A stretch of 64,000 nt of DNA from Angiostrongylus vasorum (lineage: Eukaryota; Nematoda; Chromadorea; Rhabditida; Metastrongylidae), in NCBI GenBank assembly GCA_018806985.1, contig JADANN010000247.1:62001-126000 (forward strand), in the 5' to 3' direction. The first letter of the stretch is position 1, and each line of letters opens with the position of its first letter. The notes below the pieces were generated by a model. That model worked only from the letters and a program-made list of their open reading frames with translations, did no database searches and was not told the DNA's origin. The position numbers and the translations under genes are program-made. Shown here in pieces: positions 1 through 11,100 of this stretch.

Positions 1-345
1 ACAAACTAATGACAACTAAAGAAGTAGAAGGAAAGTGTCTTTTATTGTTGACCGTACACGTAGATTGTAGCTTCGAATGCACTCTCTTACTTGCTGATAC
101 GAGAGATACTCCCAGCATCGCCCTTTCGACTCTGTGTGGTATAACGCTGAATGATCTTTCATCTTGCATGCGTAGCATCCAGTATTCTAATGCATATGTT
201 AAGCTAGGGAGAATGGTAGAGCGGAAAAAGTGGGGACGGAGTCGAGTGTTTTTTGTTCTCCTCGCATTTTCGATGCTCTTCAAAGCTCCTAAAACGCTCG
301 CTTCCCCTGCTCAACTCGGGAGCTAAATTTTTCATACATTGCCTT
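1..345 (-). mobile_element. RTE-type LINE relic, 3' end of the ORF
   Basis: Read on the minus strand, this stretch matches the C-terminal part of the RTE polyprotein seen at 14.5-14.9 kb and 53.7-54.0 kb. The shared order is an Ala/Trp-rich segment, then a segment ending in HLFDSTILPAL-like residues, then a THASET-like segment. Stop codons and frame changes show it is dead. It runs off the left edge of the window, so its true 3' limit is unknown. The call rests on resemblance to the other copies in this window. Confidence 0.6.
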
Positions 346-698
346 TCTTAACCAGGTAGAAGCAGGAATATTAGGAGATATGCACGGCCACGTAATATAA
401 CGCAGCTGCCATTCCACCACATTACAAAGATATTAAGTACTTAGCATCAAATGAAAAGTTCGTAAGTCTGTGTGTTATAAATTTTAAACGCCTTGAGATG
501 TTTAACCCTGTTATATTTTCCAAAACCTGTCATTAAGTTTTTGTACTTTGTGAAAAAAAACCACTCTCTGACAAATCTAAAATCGGCGAACCATTGACGA
601 AAACGAACTGCGTCGCTATTTAACTGGAACAGTCATACTAGTGATTTGCTTATAGGAATTCCACAAGTGATTTTTTCAGCTTCTATTAAAAGAAGACC
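346..698. other. No feature recognised
   Basis: AT-rich sequence with no convincing exon, repeat or RNA signal. Confidence 0.4.
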
Positions 699-890
699 GG
701 GGTCGGCAAATCGGTTCCAGACTTGTCTGGGAGGATAGCAACACTGGCTTCATGCATCGCTAAGCCACTGCGAGCTATTGTAATGGCGAGATATCCATTC
801 AATCACCTCAAACGATGCTCAATGAAGTCGAATGCATAGCGCATCCCTCAGCGATTGATAAACGTCGAGAGCTTCATCCTTTATCCTTTA
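699..890 (+). mobile_element. SINE A, 5'-truncated copy
   Basis: This copy lacks the tRNA-like head and starts at GGGGTCGGCAAATCGGTTCC. The shared body follows (CCAGACTTGTCTGGGAGGAT, then GATGCTCAATGAAGTCGAAT) and it ends in the family tail AGCTTCATCCTTT. It is clearly homologous to the full copies at 6.7, 15.1, 35.9, 50.4 and 62.6 kb. A missing 5' end is usual for retroposed copies. Confidence 0.8.
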
Positions 891-2089
891 TGAAGGACTG
901 TGAAATAAATCTAGCTGTTCCAGTTTATATTTTTTCGTGTTTTAAAAGAACAGTTTTTCCTTTCGTAAAAAGTGATGACAATGGCTGTTTTCTCTTCGAG
1001 ATTTCATAGATGAGCATCTCTCGCAATGTTCCTGATATTGAGAATGGCAGTGTACCACTCCATTCGATTCGACTGTTGTTTAAGACACTTGCATCAACTG
1101 ACTGCACTACTAAAGGAAGCTTTTTAAACAACTTTGCATGCTTACCAAGGCAAATTCTTGAGATGCTGCTTTTCTCGTTCAAATTGAGGGACTATAATTA
1201 ATATTTACTGAATACTGAGCTTGCAATTAAGGAATGGTCAATGATCACCTAAGATATAGTAGTCACTTCAAGAAAAAGAACCTTAGAAATACCTGCTAGT
1301 TGGTCCTTTGGATTTCCCAAGATGTCGAATTACTTCCGTTCATGAGTCTTCGCTTCTAGTGGACTTCATCTTTGCAGTACGATATAGCAAACAGTTTTTT
1401 TGCAGTTTTCTTAATGTCAACAATAGATCTTTAATGAGACTTCTGAGAGAGAACCTGACCACATGCAGCCTGAGACCAGTTCGTAGACTTTGACGACAGT
1501 GACGCAATATCCGGAAGAAATCGTTCCACGGGAAAATTCGAGAACTTTTTGTGATATGTGCAGTTTTGATTCTCCATTATGATGACGAATTCGTAGTAAA
1601 CGCATTAATAATTTGTTCTCTAATTTTTTAAAATAATAGCCAACAACATAATCGCCAACTGCAGAAAATGAGGCGGAACATTTTTAGAAAAAACTGTCCT
1701 AATCGTATGTGTGTAAAAAATATTTTGATTTTTAAGATTTCGCGTTTTAAACAAATTTTATTGCTTTTCTCACTCCACTGTAATAGACGTTGAAAATCCA
1801 CAGTATCCCACTCGAAAATGTTGCGGTTACGGTGACACTAGCAGTGGTTCCGTAGCACTGAAACAGTAAAAAAAATGTAAAGACGTGCTAACAGATTGCT
1901 TGTAGAGTTCTAGTGGCCACTGTGTTTATGACAGAAAAATTCTCTTGATAGCGCATGTAATTGTCTAGCTATCATTTTAGATACTATACCTGTTATGTTA
2001 TTGATGTGAAGTGCGAGGGACTACTGTGAACAAAGGAGAGAGTAGTACAATAGTACTGATTGTGATCATCATGAGCACGGTGTTGGTTT
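891..2089. other. No feature recognised
   Basis: Only short ORFs without splice-consistent neighbours. Nothing could be assigned. Confidence 0.35.
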
Positions 2090-2280
2090 GACCCTAGCCT
2101 GTCTATCTCAGGACCGCAAAGAGAATCGACTCGACTAGCATTCTACGGAACTCAAGCTGAAATGAAAATCCTCAAGCAGCAGCCGAAACCGCAAGCAAAA
2201 AAGTGCGTACAGCTTCGTAGGTGATGGATGCGAGGAAAGCGAGTAGAATGCAAGAGGTGCTGAGATCCTCAAAGTAGATG
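2090..2280 (+). mobile_element. SINE C, 3' part
   Basis: The end of this stretch (GTGATGGATGCGAGGAAAGC, then GAATGCAAGAGGTGCTGAGA) matches the tails of the copies at 25.1 kb (plus) and 40.15 kb (minus). The head with the Pol III boxes is missing or too diverged to see. Confidence 0.6.
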
Positions 2281-2486
2281 TAAATGATTGGTGGAGTGAA
2301 ATAAAAAATAGATACTGAACAATATAAAGTGCAAAAGTAAGACTTTTTTTACACTCAATTTATTTAGTGTTCAACTGCCTACTGGTAAATCTGGCTTCTT
2401 AAATGTCATAATATTTGTGAGTTAGTAATTGCTTACGTGATACTATATGTGTACTGCCCTTTATTTGCAAAAGGTGGTCCATATCG

Positions 2487-2569
2487 TTAGATGTGGAAGC
2501 ATTCCTTTCCTTCTTAGATGTGGAAGCATTCTTTTCCCTTGTTAGATGTGGAAGCCTTCTTTTCCTTCT
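2487..2569 (+). repeat. Short tandem repeat, 3 units of 27-28 bp
   Basis: Three consecutive units begin with TTAGATGTGGAAGC at 2487, 2514 and 2542, each followed by a T/C-rich stretch. The units differ at only a few positions. The minus-strand ORF across it is a by-product of the repeat. Confidence 0.8.
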
Positions 2570-3164
2570 ATCTAACCTTTTCGTCCTTTTTTTGTTCCGT
2601 AATATTCTATCTAACGTCAGCGTCTTTTTTATCGAGGAATAAAAAAACACCACATAAATAACCTAAAACACGAAACGACGAAATCGGTGCCAATTTTTCC
2701 CATTTTTTTTGTTATTTTGTTTTCGAGTTGAATAAGTATTCAATTCCAAGAACAAGTGGTTGAGTCAATAAGGGCTAATAGTGTTGTCGTTTGAGATCTT
2801 CTGCAAGGCCTTACAGAAAATAAACGATTTTAGTGTGTATCACCTGTACATTTACGATTTTTGCATGGTGACAAACCGACATCATAATCATTCACCAAAA
2901 AATTCCATTCGAATTCTGAACGTTCTCAAAAACCACGAAAAAACTCTTAAAGGGACCAGAGGTCCATATTTTTTTTAAATTTATCAGTGAAAGGATGGCT
3001 GGGAAGTTCTTCTCCCAGTGCATAAAATATCCTAGTGAAAACTGCTTTAATTTGATTGACTGCTTTGAATTGTTAAATAAACACTCAGAGTGTGTAAAAT
3101 TTACGTGAGAAAATCCATTCGAAAATTGTCTTCCATGCTTAAACAACCAAACAAGGTTTTCGGA
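2570..3164. other. No feature recognised
   Basis: AT-rich sequence with only small ORFs that lack support. Confidence 0.35.
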
Positions 3165-3402
3165 AAGTGGCTCTATAACAAAATGATGTCGGAAACCAAG
3201 TAGGAAAAAATATACTGGTGCATTATCTCTTCTGTCATCTCTCAGGCATGAAAGAAGCGCTTATCCAAACATGTAGCGAACGGCTCAAAATGCGTGAATT
3301 GGAGAAGAGGAATGGAAGAATTGTTAAACTTGGCATGAAAAAATAGACATTTCCAATGACTATGAAGCACAAGACACTCAAATCAGCTCACCAGGTTGGA
3401 TT

Positions 3403-3740
3403 ATGATTCAAAGTAAGATCTCTTTCAAGCAACATTTCATATCGAACGAAGCAAGTTACGCCGTTAAGAGGTGCCTAGGAAAAAGTGGTCTTGAAAGTTA
3501 TGTGGCAGTTATTGACTTCCGGCTCAGTACCCTAAACCGTCAATCAGCCCGCAACCTTCTCTATGATCGCTTGTGCGGTTCAGAAAACTGTGTGATCTGT
3601 CCTAACGGGTGGGACGAGATTGCGTGAGTTCAGGTACAACATGTTTGATCTGACGTAAGGCATGTGGTGGGGGAATACATTGAAGAAACGGGTCGAACAC
3701 TTTGTGTCCGCATAAACGAACATCTAGATTGGAACCCTAA
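3403..3740 (+). pseudogene. PLE GIY-YIG endonuclease remnant
   Basis: The open stretch 3403-3627 aligns by eye with the intact PLE ORFs at 43.7 and 45.3 kb: KISFKQHFISNEASYAVKRC against PFISDKVSLAIKRC, then NLLYDRLCGSENCVICPNG against NRLFYRLCETTNCVICPYG. It then loses frame. The Cys pair before the GIY-YIG domain is kept, but the stop and frameshift after it abolish function. Confidence 0.7.
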
Positions 3741-4109
3741 AATTCAACAAAGTTCTCTAGATAGACATAGGGCATAAAGCACAACGCTGGTGATTTCAAA
3801 TGTACTATCAGGATCCCAGCGCAGGAATGAAAATCATTATCGCGCATGACCCTTGAGGCGTTTTAGATAAATTTTAAAAGTCCAAATATGGACCAGAAAG
3901 GCTGATTTCTCACTACGACTGGCGCCTTTTTCCAAATTGATTTCTTGACCTAGGTGGGTCTAAATGACCATTCAACCTGAGCAAAACACGAGTGGTCCTA
4001 CTCACATGAAATCGGTTAGTAGTTTTTTAAGCAAAGTGGCATTCATTTATGTGTTTTGTTTCCATTAGTGGTATTAATAATACACAAAATTATACGGACA
4101 TCGTCACCT

Positions 4110-4170
4110 AAAATGACTCCAACTTATGAAAAAGGCGAAGCCTCCGAAATTTCCGCCATCGAAGAACAGC
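4110..4170 (+). ncRNA. Degenerate hammerhead-like motif of PLE family 2
   Basis: The order ATGAAAAAGGCG, AAGCCTCCGAAATTTCCGCC corresponds base for base to the CTGAAGAAGGCG...GCCGAAACGTCAGC motif of the younger copies. The core CUGANGA and GAAACGUC are both damaged, so cleavage activity is unlikely. The mirror copy at 22.1 kb shares most of these changes. Confidence 0.4.
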
Positions 4171-5065
4171 AGCAGCAGCAGCAACAGCGACAACATACCA
4201 AAGTGGCGACAGCTCAACAAAGGGCTGTTCGTAAGCTTCGTTATGTTCATAACTATTTCCGCCCCATCGTCATATGTTGTCTTGTTTATTTTTTTCTTTT
4301 TAGATTTGTTAAGCCACGTCATACCTATAGGCTTGCTCAAAAAACTGGTAGTCACGTTCACCTACAGTATTCAATAGTTTCAGCAATTATCAAGAGATTC
4401 TGAAATTGACCAGTAATAGGTTAATATGAGGTTGTTGAGACAACGTTTATTTCATCAAAAATTGCCATATCGGCAAAATATCCTTCGTGGAAGTCTACGA
4501 TGTTTGTCAAGATTTTACTTTGTTGGAGGTGAGACCATAAGTAGGGATTCTTCACGGGACTTCAAAGCATTTCTTAAATTAGACTGCTCTTGTATTTCTA
4601 ACTAATAGTGGATTAAGACCCTTTTCTTGCACAATAATCGAGCATTCCAATCCCTTATTGCTTTCAACGGCCTGATGAATACCATGGCTCTAAGAATTGC
4701 ACTCTTACCTGTGAATCCTCTCATTGGTGCTTGTTAAGTGCAACAATATTTATTGGTAAAGCATTCAAATTCAAGTAAGGAAAGCTCAGACTGGCCATAC
4801 AAGCAGGAAGAAATCATTCTTTTAAATAATTTTTATCGTTATTATTACGTTTCGATGTATCCATTGAAAATGCATGAGATTTCAGTGCAGCCGGGAAGCT
4901 CATTGTTATTTGTAAAAAGAAAAAAACTTTATGGCCACTAACACTTATGATAGCTACCGTCTCCTTACTTTCCTGATAGTACTATAGTTTCCTGACTCTT
5001 CAAATGACTGGTTAGTTTGTTTATGACAACATTTTGAAGGTATTCAATTTAGCGCAATTTTTCTA

Positions 5066-6661
5066 GCTGATTTTGCAACACTACTTGTAGAGTGCTTATA
5101 CTAGGCTGTGGTGAACTTTAGCTACCGTCCCATTGATTATTAACCCATTTGGATGAAAGGACGTCGCAAAAACATACCAGTCTCATTACATATTTGAATC
5201 CACTCGATTTTTTTTCTGAACAGAATTATTCTTTTATATACTTTTCGAGCCTATCCAATCTAAACAAAGCATGAAACTGAAACGTTTTTATTAATATTGA
5301 TGTGTGCATTTTTTAAGCTATATATTTTGGGACTTAGTGCAATTTTAAGGCCGTTGTATGTCTTCAGATAAATCTTTTACCAATCCAGCTTGAAAGGAAA
5401 AGGTCTATCACCGCACTTTCGTCTTCCTGCATTTTTTTGTGTAACGTGTGACTTAGTCCATAAATATGTGCAAAGTGTCTTCTTTTTAGAGTGTTGCCTG
5501 TTTTCAAGGACGATCCACGTGAATGATTTTGTGCCTCATTTGTTGAGATTCACTCATGAATTCTAGTCGATACTATGTACTCCTTTATGACCACCATCTT
5601 TTTTCAAATAGCAATTCAAAAGCAGTAAAAAACCTAACAGATACTATCTATTGTAAGCATTCACTCTCACCAATGATAAGAAGAGCCTTAGAGCTGCTGT
5701 TTCATGAATTTAGATCAAAGAAAGCTGCACAGCTAACCGAATGTCACTCAAATGAAATCCGTGCTGGAGCTCACTCGTAATGATTTGTGAAGATGGGCTG
5801 TGTAACTATTAAAAGTAATTTATTCCTCACAGGTTGTAACTGCTTAAGTAGTGGCTTAAAATGCTAGTACTCCATCCGCTGGTGCAAAACTGCACTCTAT
5901 TGAGTGTGTGGAGAATACCGAACGGTCGTGTCCCTCCAGTAACCACATAACTTGTAAGATTTTCAACGATTTGATAGCGGTCAACTTTGTACGCAGATCG
6001 TGAAAGACATTCAGAGACCCGTTTTGGTTTGTTAGTCGTCTATATGCATGTCTGGTTTATATCGCTAGTCATTACTATTCATTACTGCGAACAACAACGA
6101 GACGACCTCAAATCTTCTCCTATTCACGCTCAACAAGTCTGCATACACTTGTCATCACATCGTGTACCTAACCATTACGAGTCACTTCATCGTAATTCAT
6201 ATCAGTTCATATCGCTCATCACAGTGTTCTTACCATTCCTTTCAGCTATGGAAAAAAAAAGACCTAAATTGTCGATGTCGAGTCATAAGTGAATTCGAGA
6301 AAATTTTTCCATGGTGGACCTTGGAAAACTAAGTGCGTTCCATTATTAGTTGGTATTTGTCCAAGGCAATTCTCTCCACAAAAATTTTAAACTTCTGTCT
6401 TTCAAATAATTTCAAGTGATTGTACCAGACTTCTTATTCCCAGAATATTTACTGTATAATTTATCCGTTCGACTAAACCAGTTGTCAAATCCGTTAGATT
6501 AAACCACCGTGAAGAATTTTTTTTGCCATACTCTCTTCCATATTTTGCAATCACTTTTAATAAAAGCGTATATTTTTTTAACTCAATAATAGCAAAAACA
6601 ATAATAAGAGAAGTAAAGGTAGGAAAATATCGGATCTTTATATGCATATATTGTTGAAGAT
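5066..6661. other. No assigned feature; one 75-codon ORF
   Basis: A plus-strand ORF at 5556-5780 has a fairly protein-like C-terminal half (SPMIRRALELLFHEFRSKKA), but I see no splice-consistent partners and no family resemblance. The rest is A/T-rich and unassigned. Confidence 0.25.
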
Positions 6662-6935
6662 GTGCGCGTGTAGCGCAGTGGTCAGAGGCGCCCCTACAAT
6701 ACACATGGGATCGATCCCCGCGCCTAAGGCTCACCATGGCGCCCATCCCTCCGGGTTCGACAAATTGGCACAAGACTTGTCTGGGATGATAGCAGCCTGG
6801 CTCGATACACTTTTAGACCACCGCGAGTCATTGTGCAGGTCAAATATGCATTCAATAACCTCCAACGATGCTTAATGAAGTCGAATGCATGGTGCGTCCC
6901 TCAGGGATTGGTCAACGCAGAGAGCTTCATCCTTA
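6662..6935 (+). mobile_element. SINE A, full-length tRNA-derived copy
   Basis: The head TGTAGCGCAGTGGTCAGAGG fits a Pol III A box and GGGATCGATCCCC fits a B box. The body carries ACAAGACTTGTCTGGGATGA and AATAACCTCCAACGATGCTT, and the copy ends in the GAGCTTCATCCTT tail. No clear target-site duplication was seen. A/B boxes mean an internal promoter is likely; such SINEs move using LINE machinery (family knowledge). Confidence 0.85.
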
Positions 6936-8150
6936 AAAAAAGCTTTATGAGCTTTCTTATGTATTTTTTAATATCGCCCTCCACTCGTGCTGACAGTGGT
7001 TGGTCTAAACGCCAGGCATGTTGTTATTATGCGAATGACCACAGTCAGTCCAAGCGATATCCTTTAATGCATATTTCTAGTAGGTTCTTTTCAGAATTAC
7101 GGTGCGCGTGTTACCCTTGACTCGGTTTTTGTATAAAAATATAAGATTCATTCCTAGTTTTAAAGATTCTGTTTAAAACGAATTCTATTGTACATTGTAG
7201 TCCGACACTTACTAACAATATCTCTCAAAACCACGATTACGAACTGAAAGCATTGGCAACACGTTGTTCTGAAGCACTAGACCATTTTCGTTTCTATCCT
7301 GTGATCACCTCTTTTTAAACAACTCCTTCATTTGCTGTTCTCGAAAACGCTTGTTAGAGGATGGTGATTTGTTAAAAACGTTTGTCATTTCTCGTCCAAG
7401 ATTATGAAGAAGGATTTGATTACTTTTTAATACAACACGTTATTTAGATTTTTTTTCTTCTTCCATAAGAAGCGTTTAGGACAAGGAAAGCCGTTAACAT
7501 AGGCCGGTAGACCGTTTTTGAATACCTCACTTGCTGATTGGTTTCTTCAGTTCCTAACGTGACGGTTTAATTAACAGATAATCCATAATCAAATAAAACA
7601 CAAACGTCACTTTATTGTGAACTTTTATGAAATTGAGCAACAATCCCGAGTTTGCCAGGAAGTTTACGATAGTTGAAATGTTCTCCTGTTAGTTTTTCAT
7701 TCAGAGTCATTTGCTCAATTCATTTCGTTGAGAATTCGATTGCCTTACATGCGTGTCTTGTCAAAATCTTATCAAATCGTCTTGAAAACGAAGCATGTGG
7801 CCGACATAGTCGGATTTTCTCTCGCACCAAGAAGGCGCACTTGCCGTCCAAACGAGATTCAAGCTTTTCGTGCATTCTAAAGATATTATCCTATCGTTGA
7901 TGCTGATCAGTTCCTATTGGAAGTTAAGAGACCTTTTTAAGTACCCAACTTATTTCTATCCAATTTGATCACGACTAACTTTTTTCAGCACTGTAATAAA
8001 CTGACCAGCTTATCCGTTTTCGTTTATTACTCCGTCGTTTCCTTCTCAATAATAATACGCTTGGAGAATGTATAACAGTGACGATGTCGCTTGATAGAAA
8101 TCAAAATTTAACGCGAAATTTTCCTTACCATTTCTATTGAACACTGAATA
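6936..8150. other. No feature recognised upstream of gene 1
   Basis: Presumed 5' flank of the gene that begins at 8169. ORFs here (for example 7673-7900) have no support. No clear TATA-like element could be singled out in this A/T-rich DNA. Confidence 0.3.
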
Positions 8151-8165
8151 ATTTGTTTGTTTCAG
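8151..8165 (+). promoter_or_regulatory. Putative spliced-leader acceptor site of gene 1
   Basis: The sequence TTTGTTTGTTTCAG ends at 8165, and the ATG of a signal peptide begins 4 bases later. A strong 3' splice site with a start codon immediately behind it is the usual look of a nematode SL trans-splice site. That it accepts a spliced leader rather than an upstream 5' UTR exon is inference. Confidence 0.6.
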
Positions 8166-8168
8166 GGT

Positions 8169-11100
8169 ATGCTACTGTTGTTTCTGATAATACCGTTGTC
8201 ACTACCTCAAAATCTATACGGCCCATCACAACTCGATCAGTACGCTCGTCTGCTCAATTCCGGAAATCTAGGCGGTTTTGGATTCTTTCAACATGCTTTA
8301 ACCCAGGGAACAGTACGAGGTCTTGGTGATTTCAACACACCTCCGTTGATAGTCGGTCTTCCACCACTTCCTCTTACACATGAAGAAGGTGAGACATAAT
8401 TCCCATGAAAGGTTTTTTGATATGGGCTTTATAACGATTCGATTAGTTCAGTTATCACACTGCTACCAATACTTGTACAACCTCAAAATAAAGCAACATC
8501 TTTGTTCCATGAAGAAGCTAAGATTAAAATTTGCAAATTCACGAAAATTCGTCGTATATCTGAAAGATTTTAAGCTCCTTCCCCTTCTCTACTCTATAAA
8601 ACTTTCCCATGTGTATCTGAGGCATCCCATTGTTATGGAACGATCTTAGTCTGAGGGTAAACGTTAGTGGAAATCGGACAATTGAGTTTATTCCGTTCAA
8701 CTTGCATATAAATATAGTCACTTCAGTAATGAATCAGTTGACTTCAACACCACTTCCACCTATAACTCGTGCCACCGCCATACCCACTACACCATCAACG
8801 AATCCGGGTGGCATTTATGCTGTGAATCCTATGGTCGAACTACCCCCCTATGCCAGAAAGCCGGTACGAGCAGTCATTCTTTTATGCATTGTTGTTTTTC
8901 CCTTATTAGTACTAAAATTTGTGAAAAATCTGCAATTACGATAGGAGCAAATCCACAACAATCAGTTTAGGAAAGTTGAATTTTCAATTCAATTCTAGTT
9001 GAGAACGAAATAAGATACATGAAATAGGCAGGGATAGGATATGGGCCATAGAGACATCAGTGTTTTATTGGTTTCATTGTGGTCTTAACAAAATATAGAA
9101 TTAAAGAAGAGTTATTCGTTGTTCTAGAGCTATTTAAGGATACATGGCACCTACGACGACGACGGTGTCTTTCATCCAAATAATGAAACAAACAAGGTCA
9201 AAACACCCCAGATAATGAGAAATCAGGTTCCCACTTTCAAATTCTTATAATGAAGATGTTCAGAAAGAGAAGAAAACTTAAACAAAAAAATGAAGATAAA
9301 AGAACTCGATATCTATGTAGAAATGAAATGGCAGGTTTTTCAAAGCACATCAGGATTCTCTTGGTGCTTGATATTTGAGTGTTCTTCCAATCTCTTTTTA
9401 AACGACCACGGAAGGAATCAATAAAAAAAACTTGCATGCCAGAAACTATTTCTTTCAGATACAAGGCACAAAAATTCGTGATTTCTCACAAACTGAACGT
9501 GATGCAGTAGAAAACCATGTGCAAGAGAATACCAACAAAGTTGTTGAATACGAGGTAAGCTCGGTTGTTATCATTGTTTTTTCATTACGTGTCCCGAGAC
9601 TACAAGTATCACACTGTGGCAATCCTAAAACTTTTTTCCATTTGGTTCGTTTCCTCGTGCCTACCATCGAGCAAAATTTTAGAAATTCCTGTGTGCGTTC
9701 ATCTGCGCTGCTTGAGGATTTTTTTTCTTTCTCACGAATGTCGTTGAATACTGCTCCAGTTGATTCTCCTTGAATTCCATAGCCGTACCGAGGCATTTCC
9801 ACATAAGTTAGAGGGAGTGAGCTTGCTCCAGTCAATTCCCACACTACTTTTCCTATCGCGGAGGGATAAGAGAGCTGGAGGGCCCGAGCGGGTCCGAAAC
9901 ATGACCTAGGTATGTTGGACTGTTCGCATAATGAACAGAATCACTACCACTGCCCTACGCTCTCCTGGTAAGTTCCTTGATGCTTTTTTAACTTTGTTTT
10001 TTTATTTTTTTCACTTGCAATGAGCAGGGTAATCAAATGTCGTCACATAACCACAACGATAGTGAGATATTCGCAAAACTTGGACCCCCGAGCCAGATCC
10101 AGGAGAAATTTCCTCCGGAAAGAGCAGTCGTGGTTCTATCTGGGCATACCTTGCCGCGAAAAATTATAATAGGCAGCAAATAAAACATTAACATTGTGTT
10201 AACATACTTATAACTAAATCGAACTTAATTAAACAATACTAGGATGATGCAGCAGATGATGATCTATCGTTACGTGTTTCATCGAATACTAAATCTCACC
10301 AGTTGGCGCAGCACAGTGAAAAAGTCCCGAAGACTTCGTCAAAATCCTTCTGTGCGAACTTATTTACAGTTGATCTCGTAAAGTTGTTTTGTATAAAAAT
10401 TTTCGTTGCTGACTGTTTTCACTACTTTTTCTAGATGATTGACATTTGAATTTTTAGGTTGAGAGACAACGAGCGCGGCATCGAGAAATAAAGTACTACG
10501 GCAAGTCTACCACACTTAGTATTCTTCCAAGTTCTTTTTTCATCTGGTGGTTCACGAAAAAAACATTTTTCGCTTTCCTAAAATCGACTTTCGTTCAGTC
10601 TTAGTAGAAATAATCTGTATTTTCATCAATCGTTGAGCTCACATAAGATTGGCAAGCAGTTCTATTCGGCTTCCGTTTTGAAATCTTCGCCTTCCCTTAG
10701 AGCCAAGTTGATCCGGGTCGATGGTCCACAGGTGGTCGCTGTTACGATGTGCGTGTTCGTGTTACATCGAGTCGAATTCAATGGAGTGGAGCAGCACTCG
10801 AATGAACTATCCCCCACTCCGGGGTGCCCATCTTTACAGGGTGGATGTCGATCTATTTTCGATCTATTGGCACGAGGGAAGAAGAGCACGTGAAACGTTT
10901 AGTGGATAGAACTGTTCACCATTCACGGGTTTGCAAGAAAAATATATTGCACTTTGTTAACTTTTTTATCTACTGCCTACTACAGTTTTTTTACGGCAAA
11001 GTGTTATGTGATATCCAACCACAATGATGCTGAGATGTTTGCAAAACTCCGGACCGCAGATGTCTGCTGTGAGGATAGAACACGTACTCCTCTTTCCGGG

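Larger units (their letters stand above)
3165..5065 (+). mobile_element. Penelope-like element, family 2, decayed copy
   Basis: The first 700 bp hold the broken 3' coding half of a PLE in several frames. There is a stretch like NKMMSETK, a segment ending GRIVKLG, then a longer piece (3403-3627) with ASYAVKRCLGKSGLESYVAV and CVICP. The GIY-YIG-like EYIEETGRTLCVRINEHLD follows near 3667-3730. Next come a degenerate hammerhead-like segment near 4115-4165, a CAG/CAA-rich run, and about 900 bp of A/T-rich sequence. The interval from about 3.5 to 5.06 kb is repeated in reverse orientation at 21.2-22.8 kb. PLEs encode a reverse transcriptase plus a GIY-YIG endonuclease; only the endonuclease side is visible here, with frameshifts and stops. 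Confidence 0.75.

Noticed and set aside
2399..2653. Lys/Arg-rich minus ORF
   Set aside because: Its periodic residues come from the 27-28-bp tandem repeat at 2487-2569.
4056..4403. 115-codon plus ORF with a polyglutamine run
   Set aside because: It lies in a decayed PLE copy over the CAG/CAA run and is mirrored at 22.1 kb; no start or splice evidence for a host gene.
6662..6730. Possible functional tRNA gene
   Set aside because: A and B boxes are present, but the cloverleaf is short, lacks a proper anticodon arm, and the unit continues into a repeated 270-bp body. It is a SINE head.
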